Source: Membranihabitans marinus (GTDB lineage Bacteria > Bacteroidota > Bacteroidia > Chitinophagales > Saprospiraceae). Taken from it: a stretch of DNA of 64,000 nucleotides. A program made the position numbers and the translations under genes. Positions 36,826 through 44,922 of this stretch are shown piece by piece (positions within the stretch are counted from its first letter, which is position 1; each line of letters begins with the position of its first letter). The DNA lies in the NCBI RefSeq assembly GCF_019802045.1, contig NZ_JAHVHU010000010.1:186001-250000 (forward strand), read 5' to 3'. The notes below the pieces were generated by a model. The model saw only the letters and a program-made list of their open reading frames with translations. It was not told the DNA's origin and ran no database searches.

Positions 36826-37263
36826 ATGGCCGTGAAAAATCCATTTATTCGTTACAAAATATATTCGACCACTCCAGACCCATCTGACGTCAGTGGTCCT
36901 TTGGTGGAGAACGTCAAAGTGCTGTGTCTTATTACTAAGGAGGATATGGACTGGATTCCATTCCTAAAAAAGATCCTGGCCGCCGCAAAGCTCCCTGAAA
37001 AAGAGAATAAAATCATCACCCTGTCCAAAGAAGATTCATTTTCGGCAGCTGATCAGGGTTGGTTGGAAAAAGCAGAATTTATCCTGTTATTTGGCCTTTC
37101 ACCAAGCACAATTGGCGTCCAGGTCCACCATAAATTATACCAAAGTACAACCTTACGGAAAACAACCCTCCTCCAAATTCCAAAACTTAAAAATATTGAA
37201 CCCCACAAAGAAGAAAAACAAAAACTCTGGCAACTTATGAAAAAAGTATTTCTCCATGAATAA
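36826..37263 (+). CDS. Small protein of unknown function; possible DNA polymerase III psi-like subunit
   Basis: The 145-residue protein is not recognised with certainty. Its layout suggests a Rossmann-like fold of psi (HolD) type: a hydrophobic strand VKVLCLIT near residue 30, a helix FLKKILAAAKL, a strand KIITLS, later ILLFGLSPSTIG, and a C-terminal LLQIPKLKNI followed by KLWQLMKKVF. E. coli psi has an equivalent strand, helix and a final LxxL...LW element and is 137 residues long. No cysteine pairs, signal peptide or membrane helices are seen. It overlaps rdgB by 8 bases in another frame, so the two are cotranscribed. The psi assignment is inference from pattern, not homology proof. Confidence 0.45.
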   Translation: MAVKNPFIRYKIYSTTPDPSDVSGPLVENVKVLCLITKEDMDWIPFLKKILAAAKLPEKENKIITLSKEDSFSAADQGWLEKAEFILLFGLSPSTIGVQVHHKLYQSTTLRKTTLLQIPKLKNIEPHKEEKQKLWQLMKKVFLHE

Positions 37264-37849
37264 ACAACTTCTTTTCGCCACTTCAAACCCACATAAATTG
37301 CATGAAGTCCGAAATATTCTTGATTCCATGTATGTCATAGATGGATTGGACACCTTGGAATTTGAGGGTGACATTCCCGAAACACAAGATACCATTGAGG
37401 GTAATGCTATACAAAAAGTGCAGTTTATTTCAGACTATACGGATCGCGCCGTATTTGCAGAAGATACCGGACTTTTAGTTGATGCGTTAGAAGGAGCGCC
37501 CGGGGTGCATTCTGCCCGGTACGCCGGGGATCAGAGGTCAGCTTCGGACAATATGAATAAATTACTTTGGGAACTGCAATCTCATCCCAACCGTAAAGCG
37601 CACTTCAAAACCATTGTTGCTTATCTGGACCCAACGGGCAAATTATCCACGTTTGAAGGAATCATGAAGGGTGAAATTACAACGGCACCGAGAGGTAAAA
37701 AGGGTTTTGGATATGACCCCATATTCCAGCCAGAAGGATACGATAAAACCTTTGGTGAACTGGATGAGGATATAAAAAACGAGATCAGTCATCGCGCTAA
37801 GGCGATGGCAAAATTCCTTGCTTTCTTAAAACAAAAAAGCACCGGATAA
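37256..37849 (+). CDS. rdgB: Non-canonical purine NTP pyrophosphatase (XTP/dITPase)
   Basis: House-cleaning enzyme that hydrolyses dITP, XTP and similar deaminated nucleotides to monophosphates, keeping them out of DNA. The 197 residues match the family length. Motifs are LLFATSNPHKLHEV at the start (phosphate binding), FAEDTGLLVDALEGAPGVHSARYAG near 65, and FGYDPIFQPEGYDKTFGEL near 160, ending with SHRAKA. It starts inside the 3' end of the preceding small gene (8-base overlap), indicating a two-gene operon. Confidence 0.96.
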   Translation: MNKQLLFATSNPHKLHEVRNILDSMYVIDGLDTLEFEGDIPETQDTIEGNAIQKVQFISDYTDRAVFAEDTGLLVDALEGAPGVHSARYAGDQRSASDNMNKLLWELQSHPNRKAHFKTIVAYLDPTGKLSTFEGIMKGEITTAPRGKKGFGYDPIFQPEGYDKTFGELDEDIKNEISHRAKAMAKFLAFLKQKSTG

Positions 37850-37930
37850 AAGTCCGATGCTTTGTTTATGATTATGACGAGCTAGGATACGCTGAGGAAT
37901 ATTCTTCCTTCAGCAACTCTACCAATCAAA

Positions 37931-38425
37931 TTATTTCTTTTCTACATTTCCTTCCAAAATCAAGACATGGGAAGAAGGGTCTGTATTGGTCATCACCGTG
38001 ACATTTTTGGTTTGAGCTCCGGATTTGCCGGAACTGTCAAATACTGCTTCTATTTCAGCGCTTTCACCTGGAGCGACAGGCTCTCTGGGATATTTCGATG
38101 CTGTACATCCACAGGACGCTTTCACATCGGAAATCAAAAGAGGCTCATTTCCAGTGTTTGTAAACTTAAATATGGTTGTTGCCTTATCTCCGGAAGTGAT
38201 GGTGCCAAAATCAAAACGTTTTGATTCAAATTCGATCGTTGTCATGGGACCTGCAGTTTGAGATCCGGCAGTTTCAGCGGTCATCATCCCCTGGGCTCCA
38301 GGTTCAACAACCGTTTTGTTCTCTAGACTTTCTTTTGCCTGGGCACGGATATCACTATCGCTCTCTGACTTACACGAGGAAAGTCCTAGGACGATGAGTA
38401 ACCCGAAAAATAATACGTTTTTCAT
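37931..38425 (-). CDS. DUF1573 lipoprotein
   Basis: The 164-residue protein begins with a lipoprotein signal peptide (MKNVLFFGLLIVLGLSSC). An Ig-like DUF1573 domain occupies the C-terminal 100 residues: FESKRFDFGTITSGDKATTIFKFTNTG (in parts), then the conserved DVKASCGCTASKYPREPVAPGESAEI. The CGCT and PxxP surroundings are diagnostic of the family. It is envelope-anchored; its function is unknown, though members are common in Bacteroidota and Planctomycetes. It has its own promoter box and is divergent from the gene at 38535. Confidence 0.92.
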   Translation of the reverse strand: MKNVLFFGLLIVLGLSSCKSESDSDIRAQAKESLENKTVVEPGAQGMMTAETAGSQTAGPMTTIEFESKRFDFGTITSGDKATTIFKFTNTGNEPLLISDVKASCGCTASKYPREPVAPGESAEIEAVFDSSGKSGAQTKNVTVMTNTDPSSHVLILEGNVEKK

Positions 38426-38459
38426 TTTATTGTGTTTTTAGAACTCAGAATATGTAACG

Positions 38460-38467
38460 CAAAAATA
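38460..38467 (-). promoter_or_regulatory. Candidate -7 element for the DUF1573 gene
   Basis: TATTTTTG on the minus strand fits TAnnTTTG, 34 bases before the ATG. Confidence 0.45.
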
Positions 38468-38504
38468 GATATTTTCTTTCATTCTATGCCTCCATTTTAA
38501 ATTT

Positions 38505-38512
38505 TATCTTTG
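38505..38512 (+). promoter_or_regulatory. Candidate -7 element for the 38535 gene
   Basis: TATCTTTG fits TAnnTTTG, 22 bases before the ATG at 38535. Confidence 0.45.
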
Positions 38513-38534
38513 CAACAAACAGAATCATTAATCA

Positions 38535-38969
38535 ATGCGGCCCATTACAGTACGAATTTTCATCTTAGTATTCCCCTTTGCGTTGGGCATTGCTTGCCAA
38601 TCACCCAGCATACCAAGAAATGACCAATCATCCTCCACTACCCGCTTACCGGACACGATCTCATATCGGGGAAATTTATCTTCCGCAAGTTATGATTCGA
38701 TCGTCAACCAATTGGTGCTTTTTGAAAATCAAACTTTCGATCTGCATCAGTTTGATCGCATTGCCGAACATCATCTCAACGACAGAGAACACACCGGAAT
38801 TTATGCCTATCTGAAAGACTCGACACAGCTTGGACTCTATTCGGACGATGGGGTTTTAATGCTTCGTTTTCTCTTATCCGGTCAGGACTTAATCCCCATG
38901 GCGCTGGATGGAAGCAAAATTCTCGATTCCAGTCTAATTTGGAAACGACAACATTCCGTTAGTCATTAA
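38535..38969 (+). CDS. Small lipoprotein of unknown function
   Basis: The 144-residue product is not recognised. It begins with a hydrophobic signal (VRIFILVFPFALGIAC) whose cysteine at residue 21 is a convincing lipobox. The mature part is soluble, with a repeated Ser/Tyr-rich start (TISYRGNLSSASYDSIVNQL) and a C-terminal IYAYLKDSTQLGLYSDDGVLML segment resembling a beta-sheet module. It has a promoter box 22 bases upstream. It is followed after 56 bases by the S9 peptidase gene on the same strand, but whether the two are cotranscribed is open. Confidence 0.65.
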   Translation: MRPITVRIFILVFPFALGIACQSPSIPRNDQSSSTTRLPDTISYRGNLSSASYDSIVNQLVLFENQTFDLHQFDRIAEHHLNDREHTGIYAYLKDSTQLGLYSDDGVLMLRFLLSGQDLIPMALDGSKILDSSLIWKRQHSVSH

Positions 38970-39025
38970 TTATCCATTTACAGTTTAACTTCTTTACCTA
39001 ACCATATCTTTTAGCACCATCGCCC

Positions 39026-41398
39026 ATGACAGCAAACCATGAACTGACCTATCAAAAGCCCCCGGAAGAGATCCTTGAATGGGCAGATGCTGTATTACCA
39101 CCCGTAGCACGTATCAATAGCCAAGGAAGCCATATTGTTTTTTTAGATCGCCAGAGATACCTAGCCATCGAAGAATTGTACGAGCCTGAGTTGAGATTAG
39201 CGGGGATTCGAATCCATCCGGACAAGCTGGTTCGTAGCAGGTCTTCCTATTACACAGGAATCCGAATTCAAGAAATTGAAGGAAATAACTTATTGGATAT
39301 TAATGGATTACCCGCCTCATTGAGAATTCACCATATCCAATGGTCGCCTGACGAGAAAAAACTGGCCCTAAGCTGTTTGATTAAAAAGAGTTTAAAGCTC
39401 TGGGTTATCGACATCCAGACTCGAACCGCCTATCAAGTTTCTGAAGTGACACTCAATGCTCTACTAACCACCCCATTCTCTTGGCATCCTGATAGTCAAT
39501 CTTTATTCGTTCTTGGCAAAACACCAGATGCAGACCATCTGATCAGCAAAGAGAACGTGGTGCCGCATGGCCCGGTCATCTCCGATGGTCACGAGAACCC
39601 GGCGCAACACAGAACGTATCAGGACCTTTTAAATGATTCCACAGATGTCATAAACTTTACCCGTCTTGTACAGTCTCAATTGAGTCGTGTCACACTTGAC
39701 GGCAAAAATACAATGATTACCCGGGCACTGATTAAAGGAATAAAGGTTTCACCCAACGGCAGGTTCGTATTGTTGACGGAGGTAAGACAACCTTTTTCAA
39801 ACCATGTACCGTATGATAAATTTCCGTATCAAGTGACCGTCTTTGATCTACTCACAAATGAACACAAAGAATTGGAAAAGACGCCGTTACAAGATCAGCT
39901 TCCAAAAGGATTTATGGCGGTTCATCAAAAAAAGCGGTTATTCCAATGGCGCAACGATCAACCCGCAGTTCTGATATTTTGTCAAGCGTTGGATGAGGGG
40001 GACCCGGCCAAAGACGTATCGCATCGGGACGCGATCTACCAATGGACTGCGCCATTCGATAAAAAACCCCAAGAAATTCTGAAAACAGTAAACCGGTTCA
40101 GCCATATCCAGTGGAGTCAATCGGGTTTTGGTATCGCGGTGGATTACTGGTACAACACCCGAAACTCTAAAACTTACCTCGTCCAGCCCGACCAACCAGA
40201 GGTTCAATCTAAGATACTATTTGACCGGGATCTCCAGGATAATTACGGAGATCCGGGACATTTTGTGACGGTAAAAAACAAGTGGGGACGATCTGTTGTT
40301 GGTGGGGACAAATACGACACTTTTTTATCAGGAGAAGGTATCCGACCGGATGGCATACATCCTTTTCTAGATCAATACAACGTACAAACAGGCCAAAAAA
40401 CACGCGTGTGGGAGGCTAAAAACAAGGATGAATTACTTCGTATTGCTGGTGTTCAGTCTATCGCAAAAAAGACATTGATAGTACGACGTGAAACGACTAC
40501 CGAGTTCCCGAATTATTTCCGTATTCATTGGGACAGACCGGATGAACGTCAATATCTTACGGATTTTGATAATCCTTTCACTGGAATCAATTCGATTCGT
40601 AAATCCATCATATCCTATCAACGCAGTGATGGAACCGAACTCCACGCCACTTTATATTTGCCAGCTTCTTCAACTTCGATAGACAATATGTCCGAATATC
40701 CCCTTCTGATGTGGGCATACCCGGAAGAATATACCAATAAAAAGCTGGCCGGTCAGATGACAACTTCGGAACATGAATTCACCTATCCGTGGTATGGGTC
40801 ACCTGTATTTTGGGCACGTCGGGGGTATGCAGTTCTGGATGATGTATCCTTCCCCATCATAAGTTCAGGAGATCAGAACATGAACGACACCTTCATTGAA
40901 CAACTCAGAGACAATGCATCTGCCGCCATTGACGCTGTTTGTAAAAACCACCCCATAGACAGCAAACGCGTCGCAGTGGGTGGGCATAGTTACGGCGCAT
41001 TTATGACCGCTAACCTGTTAACCTGGACCAATTTATTTTGTGCGGGCATAGCACGGAGCGGTGCATACAACAGAACTTTAACCCCTTTTGGTTTTCAGGG
41101 GGAACAACGCACCTACTGGGAAGCGCCGGCACTTTATCAAAAAATGTCTCCGTTCATGCACGCTGACAAGATGAAAACTCCATTATTGTTAATCCATGGT
41201 CAAATGGACAATAATTCGGGCACCCACACGATGCAAAGTCAACGATATTTCGATGCATTAAAGAGTTTAGGAGCGCCGATACGGTTGGTTCTGCTACCCA
41301 ATGAAAGCCACCATTACAGAAGTCGTGATTCCGTATTGCACATGCTTTGGGAACAAGACCAGTGGTTACAAAAGCATCTAAAGCCCAGCACCATTTGA
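39026..41398 (+). CDS. S9 family peptidase (glutamyl endopeptidase / prolyl oligopeptidase type)
   Basis: Serine peptidase of 790 residues. The N-terminal ~520 residues form a beta-propeller (WSPDEKKLALSCL, FSWHPDSQSLFVLG, VSPNGRFVLLTEV). The C-terminal hydrolase domain has YPLLMWAYPEEY, the nucleophile elbow GGHSYGAFMT near 655, the aspartate in LIHGQMDNNSG and the histidine in NESHHYRSRD. Closest by motif are the S9 peptidases annotated as glutamyl endopeptidases in Bacteroidota and plant plastids. Unlike most of these no signal peptide is present: the chain opens with MTANHELTYQKPPEEIL, so the protein appears cytoplasmic. The start is the only plausible one. Confidence 0.92.
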   Translation: MTANHELTYQKPPEEILEWADAVLPPVARINSQGSHIVFLDRQRYLAIEELYEPELRLAGIRIHPDKLVRSRSSYYTGIRIQEIEGNNLLDINGLPASLRIHHIQWSPDEKKLALSCLIKKSLKLWVIDIQTRTAYQVSEVTLNALLTTPFSWHPDSQSLFVLGKTPDADHLISKENVVPHGPVISDGHENPAQHRTYQDLLNDSTDVINFTRLVQSQLSRVTLDGKNTMITRALIKGIKVSPNGRFVLLTEVRQPFSNHVPYDKFPYQVTVFDLLTNEHKELEKTPLQDQLPKGFMAVHQKKRLFQWRNDQPAVLIFCQALDEGDPAKDVSHRDAIYQWTAPFDKKPQEILKTVNRFSHIQWSQSGFGIAVDYWYNTRNSKTYLVQPDQPEVQSKILFDRDLQDNYGDPGHFVTVKNKWGRSVVGGDKYDTFLSGEGIRPDGIHPFLDQYNVQTGQKTRVWEAKNKDELLRIAGVQSIAKKTLIVRRETTTEFPNYFRIHWDRPDERQYLTDFDNPFTGINSIRKSIISYQRSDGTELHATLYLPASSTSIDNMSEYPLLMWAYPEEYTNKKLAGQMTTSEHEFTYPWYGSPVFWARRGYAVLDDVSFPIISSGDQNMNDTFIEQLRDNASAAIDAVCKNHPIDSKRVAVGGHSYGAFMTANLLTWTNLFCAGIARSGAYNRTLTPFGFQGEQRTYWEAPALYQKMSPFMHADKMKTPLLLIHGQMDNNSGTHTMQSQRYFDALKSLGAPIRLVLLPNESHHYRSRDSVLHMLWEQDQWLQKHLKPSTI

Positions 41399-41558
41399 AT
41401 ATGGTAAAGATTTTGAATGATGGTCTTCGTTCAGCTGTGCACCATTTATAGGATCAAGGCAATTTTACAACCTGCGTATAATCCTTTTTACACCTGTTTA
41501 GGCACATCATCGGTCAGTCCCGTTTCGGTGGTCAAAAAATAAATATTCATATAAACAA

Positions 41559-41584
41559 AGAGGACACCCTACTGGATGCCCTCT
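41559..41584. terminator. Bidirectional terminator between the S9 peptidase and OmpA genes
   Basis: AGAGG/CCTCT helix extended to 11 positions with two mismatches and a 4-base loop. The minus strand continues with TTGTTTAT and the plus strand with GTATTTT, so it can serve both converging genes. Confidence 0.55.
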
Positions 41585-41663
41585 GTATTTTGCTTTAGCA
41601 ATCGGTATAGAACAGTTCTTATCTATTTTACTACCGATGTTCTATAAAACAACTCGTATTATA

Positions 41664-42434
41664 TTACGGATTGATGCTCTCAGAAATTGAAATTAACGGT
41701 CGTACATCGGGCAGAATAATAAACTCTGTCCGGCGATTAGGAGCCAATTCTTCAATCGACAGATTATCCCCCTCTACCACAGGCTCAAATTCAGCTTGCC
41801 CGGCAGCCAGTAATTGTTCTGGCGATACGCCTGATTTGATCATCTGGCGGACTACATTTGCAGATCGAGCAACGGAAAGATCCCAATTGTCCCGGTAAGC
41901 AGCGCCTTCTTTCAATCCGCGGTGATCTGTATGAGATTCTATAATTACTTTCACATCGGGATGATTGGATAGAATATTAGCTACGTTATCAATCACGTCC
42001 TTACCAGTGCTCGAAACCCGCGTAGAACCAAAACGATACAAAATATCGTCCCCTAAGGTCACGTACAATTTTCCATCTTTTTCTTCGAGATCTATATTTT
42101 CGTCTTTCATCAGGACGCCATCAATTTCATCTTTGATGGTCTTGATTTTATCGACGGCGACATTACGTTCTTTTTCCACGGTTTTCACAGTGTTTTGAAC
42201 TTGCGTCATCGACTCATTTAAGTCATCCAGATCTCTTTCCAGCTCAGCAGAACGATTTTGAATTTCTTCATTTTGGCTCTGCAAGTCTGAAATGGTGGAT
42301 TTGGCCTCATCCAGTTCTTGGTTCAGTTGCATTCTCTGAGATTCAAGTGCTTCGTATTTTTTCTTCGATACACAAGAAGTCATTAGTCCGGCCCCTAAAA
42401 TTAACAGGGCCATAGTCTTAACATGCTTTCTCAT
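41664..42434 (-). CDS. OmpA-family lipoprotein with coiled coil
   Basis: Start 42434 is favoured over 42461 because it begins a clear lipoprotein signal (MRKHVKTMALLILGAGLMTSC). The mature part has a long coiled coil (about 25-100, heptads of SQRMQLNQEL, LERDLDDLNES). An OmpA-like peptidoglycan-binding domain follows: DDILYRFGSTRVSSTGKDVIDN near 130, then VIIESHTDHRG and LSVARSANVVRQM, ending with NRRTEFIILP. It should link the outer membrane to peptidoglycan. The gene converges with the S9 peptidase. Confidence 0.93.
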   Translation of the reverse strand: MRKHVKTMALLILGAGLMTSCVSKKKYEALESQRMQLNQELDEAKSTISDLQSQNEEIQNRSAELERDLDDLNESMTQVQNTVKTVEKERNVAVDKIKTIKDEIDGVLMKDENIDLEEKDGKLYVTLGDDILYRFGSTRVSSTGKDVIDNVANILSNHPDVKVIIESHTDHRGLKEGAAYRDNWDLSVARSANVVRQMIKSGVSPEQLLAAGQAEFEPVVEGDNLSIEELAPNRRTEFIILPDVRPLISISESINP

Positions 42435-42667
42435 AATAAATAGTTTTATTTGAAATTTCATAAACAGTAAGTTGAAGTAGTTTAGTATAATTCATCTAAT
42501 TTTATCCAATAAACTCATTTTAATTGACTGCAAAATTTACATCGCAACCAAGACCAATGTACTACATTCTCAGCAAATTAATTATAATCTTTACTTATAT
42601 TAAATGATTTTTAAATAATTTTTCCAAAACGATAATACACCCACTTAATAATGAAAGCACAATATAT

Positions 42668-43099
42668 ATGGACATAGCTACATATCTAAATGACCTTCGT
42701 GTCAAGGAGAATAAGGTATTTGATCCAATTCGTAAAAAGTGGTTGATTATTCAGCCAGAGGAACTCGTCAGGCAAACTCTTTTATTGTATTTGATTCATG
42801 AAAAAAATATTTCAAGTGCACGAATAGCCGTAGAAAAAGCCATCCGCGTCCACCGGCAGGTTCGCAGATTTGACCTCGTATACTATGACAAACATGGTGA
42901 TCCCATGCTTCTGGTAGAGTGCAAGAGCCCTTCTATTCCACTGACTCAGCACGTGCTGGAACAAGCTGTGTGGTATAATTATGAGATTAAAGCACCGTTT
43001 CTGCTACTATCCAATGGACAGGACCTCCGATGGTACAAAATCGATCCAGATAAAAAGACCTATGCAATCTTGCCAAAAGAAGGACCGGTACTATCGTAA
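42668..43099 (+). CDS. HsdR N-terminal-domain protein (PD-(D/E)XK fold)
   Basis: Short protein of 143 residues resembling only the nuclease domain of type I restriction R subunits. It shows the PD-(D/E)XK elements: an aspartate in VRRFDLVYYD, ECKSPSIPL for the E-x-K pair, and QAVWYNYEIKAPFLLLSNG after it. Such stand-alone HSDR_N proteins are widespread in Bacteroidota genomes and need not belong to restriction systems; no hsdM, hsdS or helicase part is present. It is convergent with lnt and 31 bases away from its end. Confidence 0.88.
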   Translation: MDIATYLNDLRVKENKVFDPIRKKWLIIQPEELVRQTLLLYLIHEKNISSARIAVEKAIRVHRQVRRFDLVYYDKHGDPMLLVECKSPSIPLTQHVLEQAVWYNYEIKAPFLLLSNGQDLRWYKIDPDKKTYAILPKEGPVLS

Positions 43100-43130
43100 G
43101 ATACACAAGTTGGAAGAGATCCTCTTTTCG

Positions 43131-44918
43131 TTATTCTTTTGTAAAGCTGTTCACCAGGGATTTTAGAGTAAAAAACACCATCAAAAATATACTAAATCGC
43201 CCCAGATAATCGCCCCACAAAGCATAAAAAGTTAGTGAACTGTTTAATGTTACCGAAACGGGGATTACGGCTTTTTCATCGTATTTATTGGGTGGCACGA
43301 CTTCGTTTCCTCGTTGATTAAAAGCACCATTTAATCCCATATTCGCAGACCGAAGCACGCTGCGCCGATACTCGATCGCCCGCAATGCAGCAAACTCGTA
43401 ATGCTGTTGATGGCCTTCCGTATCCCCCCACCAGCCGTCATTAGTGATGATGGTAAATAGATTGGCACCTTTAGCAACGTATTTTCGCATGTATTCCCCA
43501 TATACGGATTCATAGCAAATTACGGGTGCAAGTTTTACCTGATCAAAGACAAAAACATCTTGTGCATCAACCTGACCATACCCATAGATAGTACCACCAA
43601 GTTGGTCTATAATGGGATTAAGAAAAAACAACAATTTCCGGTACGGAAAATTTTCGGCACCTGGAACCAGTTTCTGCTTATGATATACCGGAATAGTATC
43701 ATTCCCCAACATGATTGCGGAATTGTAAACTTCCCAAAAAAGAACAGAACGATCTTTACTTACCGTTTCACGAACCGAAGACCGGTCTGGCGGCGGATTG
43801 TTTTCGCCAAAAACCTTGTAAGAAGTAACCCCCAGAAGCACGCGTGCCGTGGATTGGTACTCCGCGAGTAGTTTTTCAATCCGGCCGATGTACGGATTGT
43901 TTTGGATCTGGTCTACATTGACCTGTTCGAAAATAGTTTCAGGTAGAACCAACAAGTCAGGCTCATGTGCCATTGCTCGTTCCAGCAAATTTTGATAGAT
44001 GGTCCAACGAGTTTCAAAGTCCTGATTAAATTTTTCATAATGGGGTTCTATATTAGGATTAATGACTACAGCTTTCATCGAAGGACCGGTCACATTCGTA
44101 TTGTAATATATAATAACTGAGGAGATTATGGGAATAATAACTACAGCCAACCAGGGAAGCCAACGCCTATAACATTCCCAGACACGCCCGGACATCCCCC
44201 CTTTTCTGATGATAGCATAGAACAAATAATTGACCAACAAAATCCAGAATGACCCACCCAGAGCGCCGGTATATTCATACCATTGAGCCAATATCGGCCA
44301 CTTGGCCAATGCATTTCCAATGTTCAACCAGGGCCAGGATAATTCCCACCGCAAATGAATGTACTCAAAAGTCAACCATCCGGCAATAAACAGGACTCCA
44401 AAATACCAGTCAACCTTTCCCTTGCGATGTATCCAGCTGATCCAGCACACCACAGCGGTCATTAAAAAAGCATTGATTCCCATGCCAACCACCCCGGGCA
44501 AAAAAGCTGTATTTGAAATCCAAAAAGTAGTCCCTACATTCCAAATTAGAAAAAAATTGAAAATAAAAAATACAAACCAAGCCAACCGGATTCGTTTCTC
44601 ATAATATGCCCGTTCCAACCAAAACAGGGGGACAAACGCGAACAAGATCAGCGGCAAAAGTGGATAAGGTGGAAATCCCAGACTAGCAAGTACCCCCCCC
44701 AGACTGGAAACGAGGAAATATTTTATCTGGTTTCGAAAAGTCGGGTTGTACCCCAGCAATCCTGTCAGGATCAACCAGCACCCAAAAAATAAAAGCCGTG
44801 TCTCATTGTTCCAAATCGGATTGCGGTACAATAAATAAACCGCTGCCCCACTGATTAGAATTCCGATGGCAAGGCTCCAGTGAGCATATTTCCTAAGGTC
44901 TGCTGAAGTCCAATTCAT
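43131..44918 (-). CDS. lnt: Apolipoprotein N-acyltransferase
   Basis: Inner membrane enzyme adding the third acyl chain to the N-terminal cysteine of lipoproteins. The 595 residues are longer than E. coli Lnt (512). About eight hydrophobic segments fill residues 10-280. The periplasmic nitrilase domain follows with the Glu-Lys-Cys triad: LLVLPETIFEQ, HKQKLVPGAENFPYR, and APVICYESVYGEYM. A final membrane helix is at the C-terminus (FSIFLMVFFTL). The start is 4 bases after the end of metG, so the two form an operon. Confidence 0.93.
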   Translation of the reverse strand: MNWTSADLRKYAHWSLAIGILISGAAVYLLYRNPIWNNETRLLFFGCWLILTGLLGYNPTFRNQIKYFLVSSLGGVLASLGFPPYPLLPLILFAFVPLFWLERAYYEKRIRLAWFVFFIFNFFLIWNVGTTFWISNTAFLPGVVGMGINAFLMTAVVCWISWIHRKGKVDWYFGVLFIAGWLTFEYIHLRWELSWPWLNIGNALAKWPILAQWYEYTGALGGSFWILLVNYLFYAIIRKGGMSGRVWECYRRWLPWLAVVIIPIISSVIIYYNTNVTGPSMKAVVINPNIEPHYEKFNQDFETRWTIYQNLLERAMAHEPDLLVLPETIFEQVNVDQIQNNPYIGRIEKLLAEYQSTARVLLGVTSYKVFGENNPPPDRSSVRETVSKDRSVLFWEVYNSAIMLGNDTIPVYHKQKLVPGAENFPYRKLLFFLNPIIDQLGGTIYGYGQVDAQDVFVFDQVKLAPVICYESVYGEYMRKYVAKGANLFTIITNDGWWGDTEGHQQHYEFAALRAIEYRRSVLRSANMGLNGAFNQRGNEVVPPNKYDEKAVIPVSVTLNSSLTFYALWGDYLGRFSIFLMVFFTLKSLVNSFTKE

Positions 44919-44922
44919 ACTT

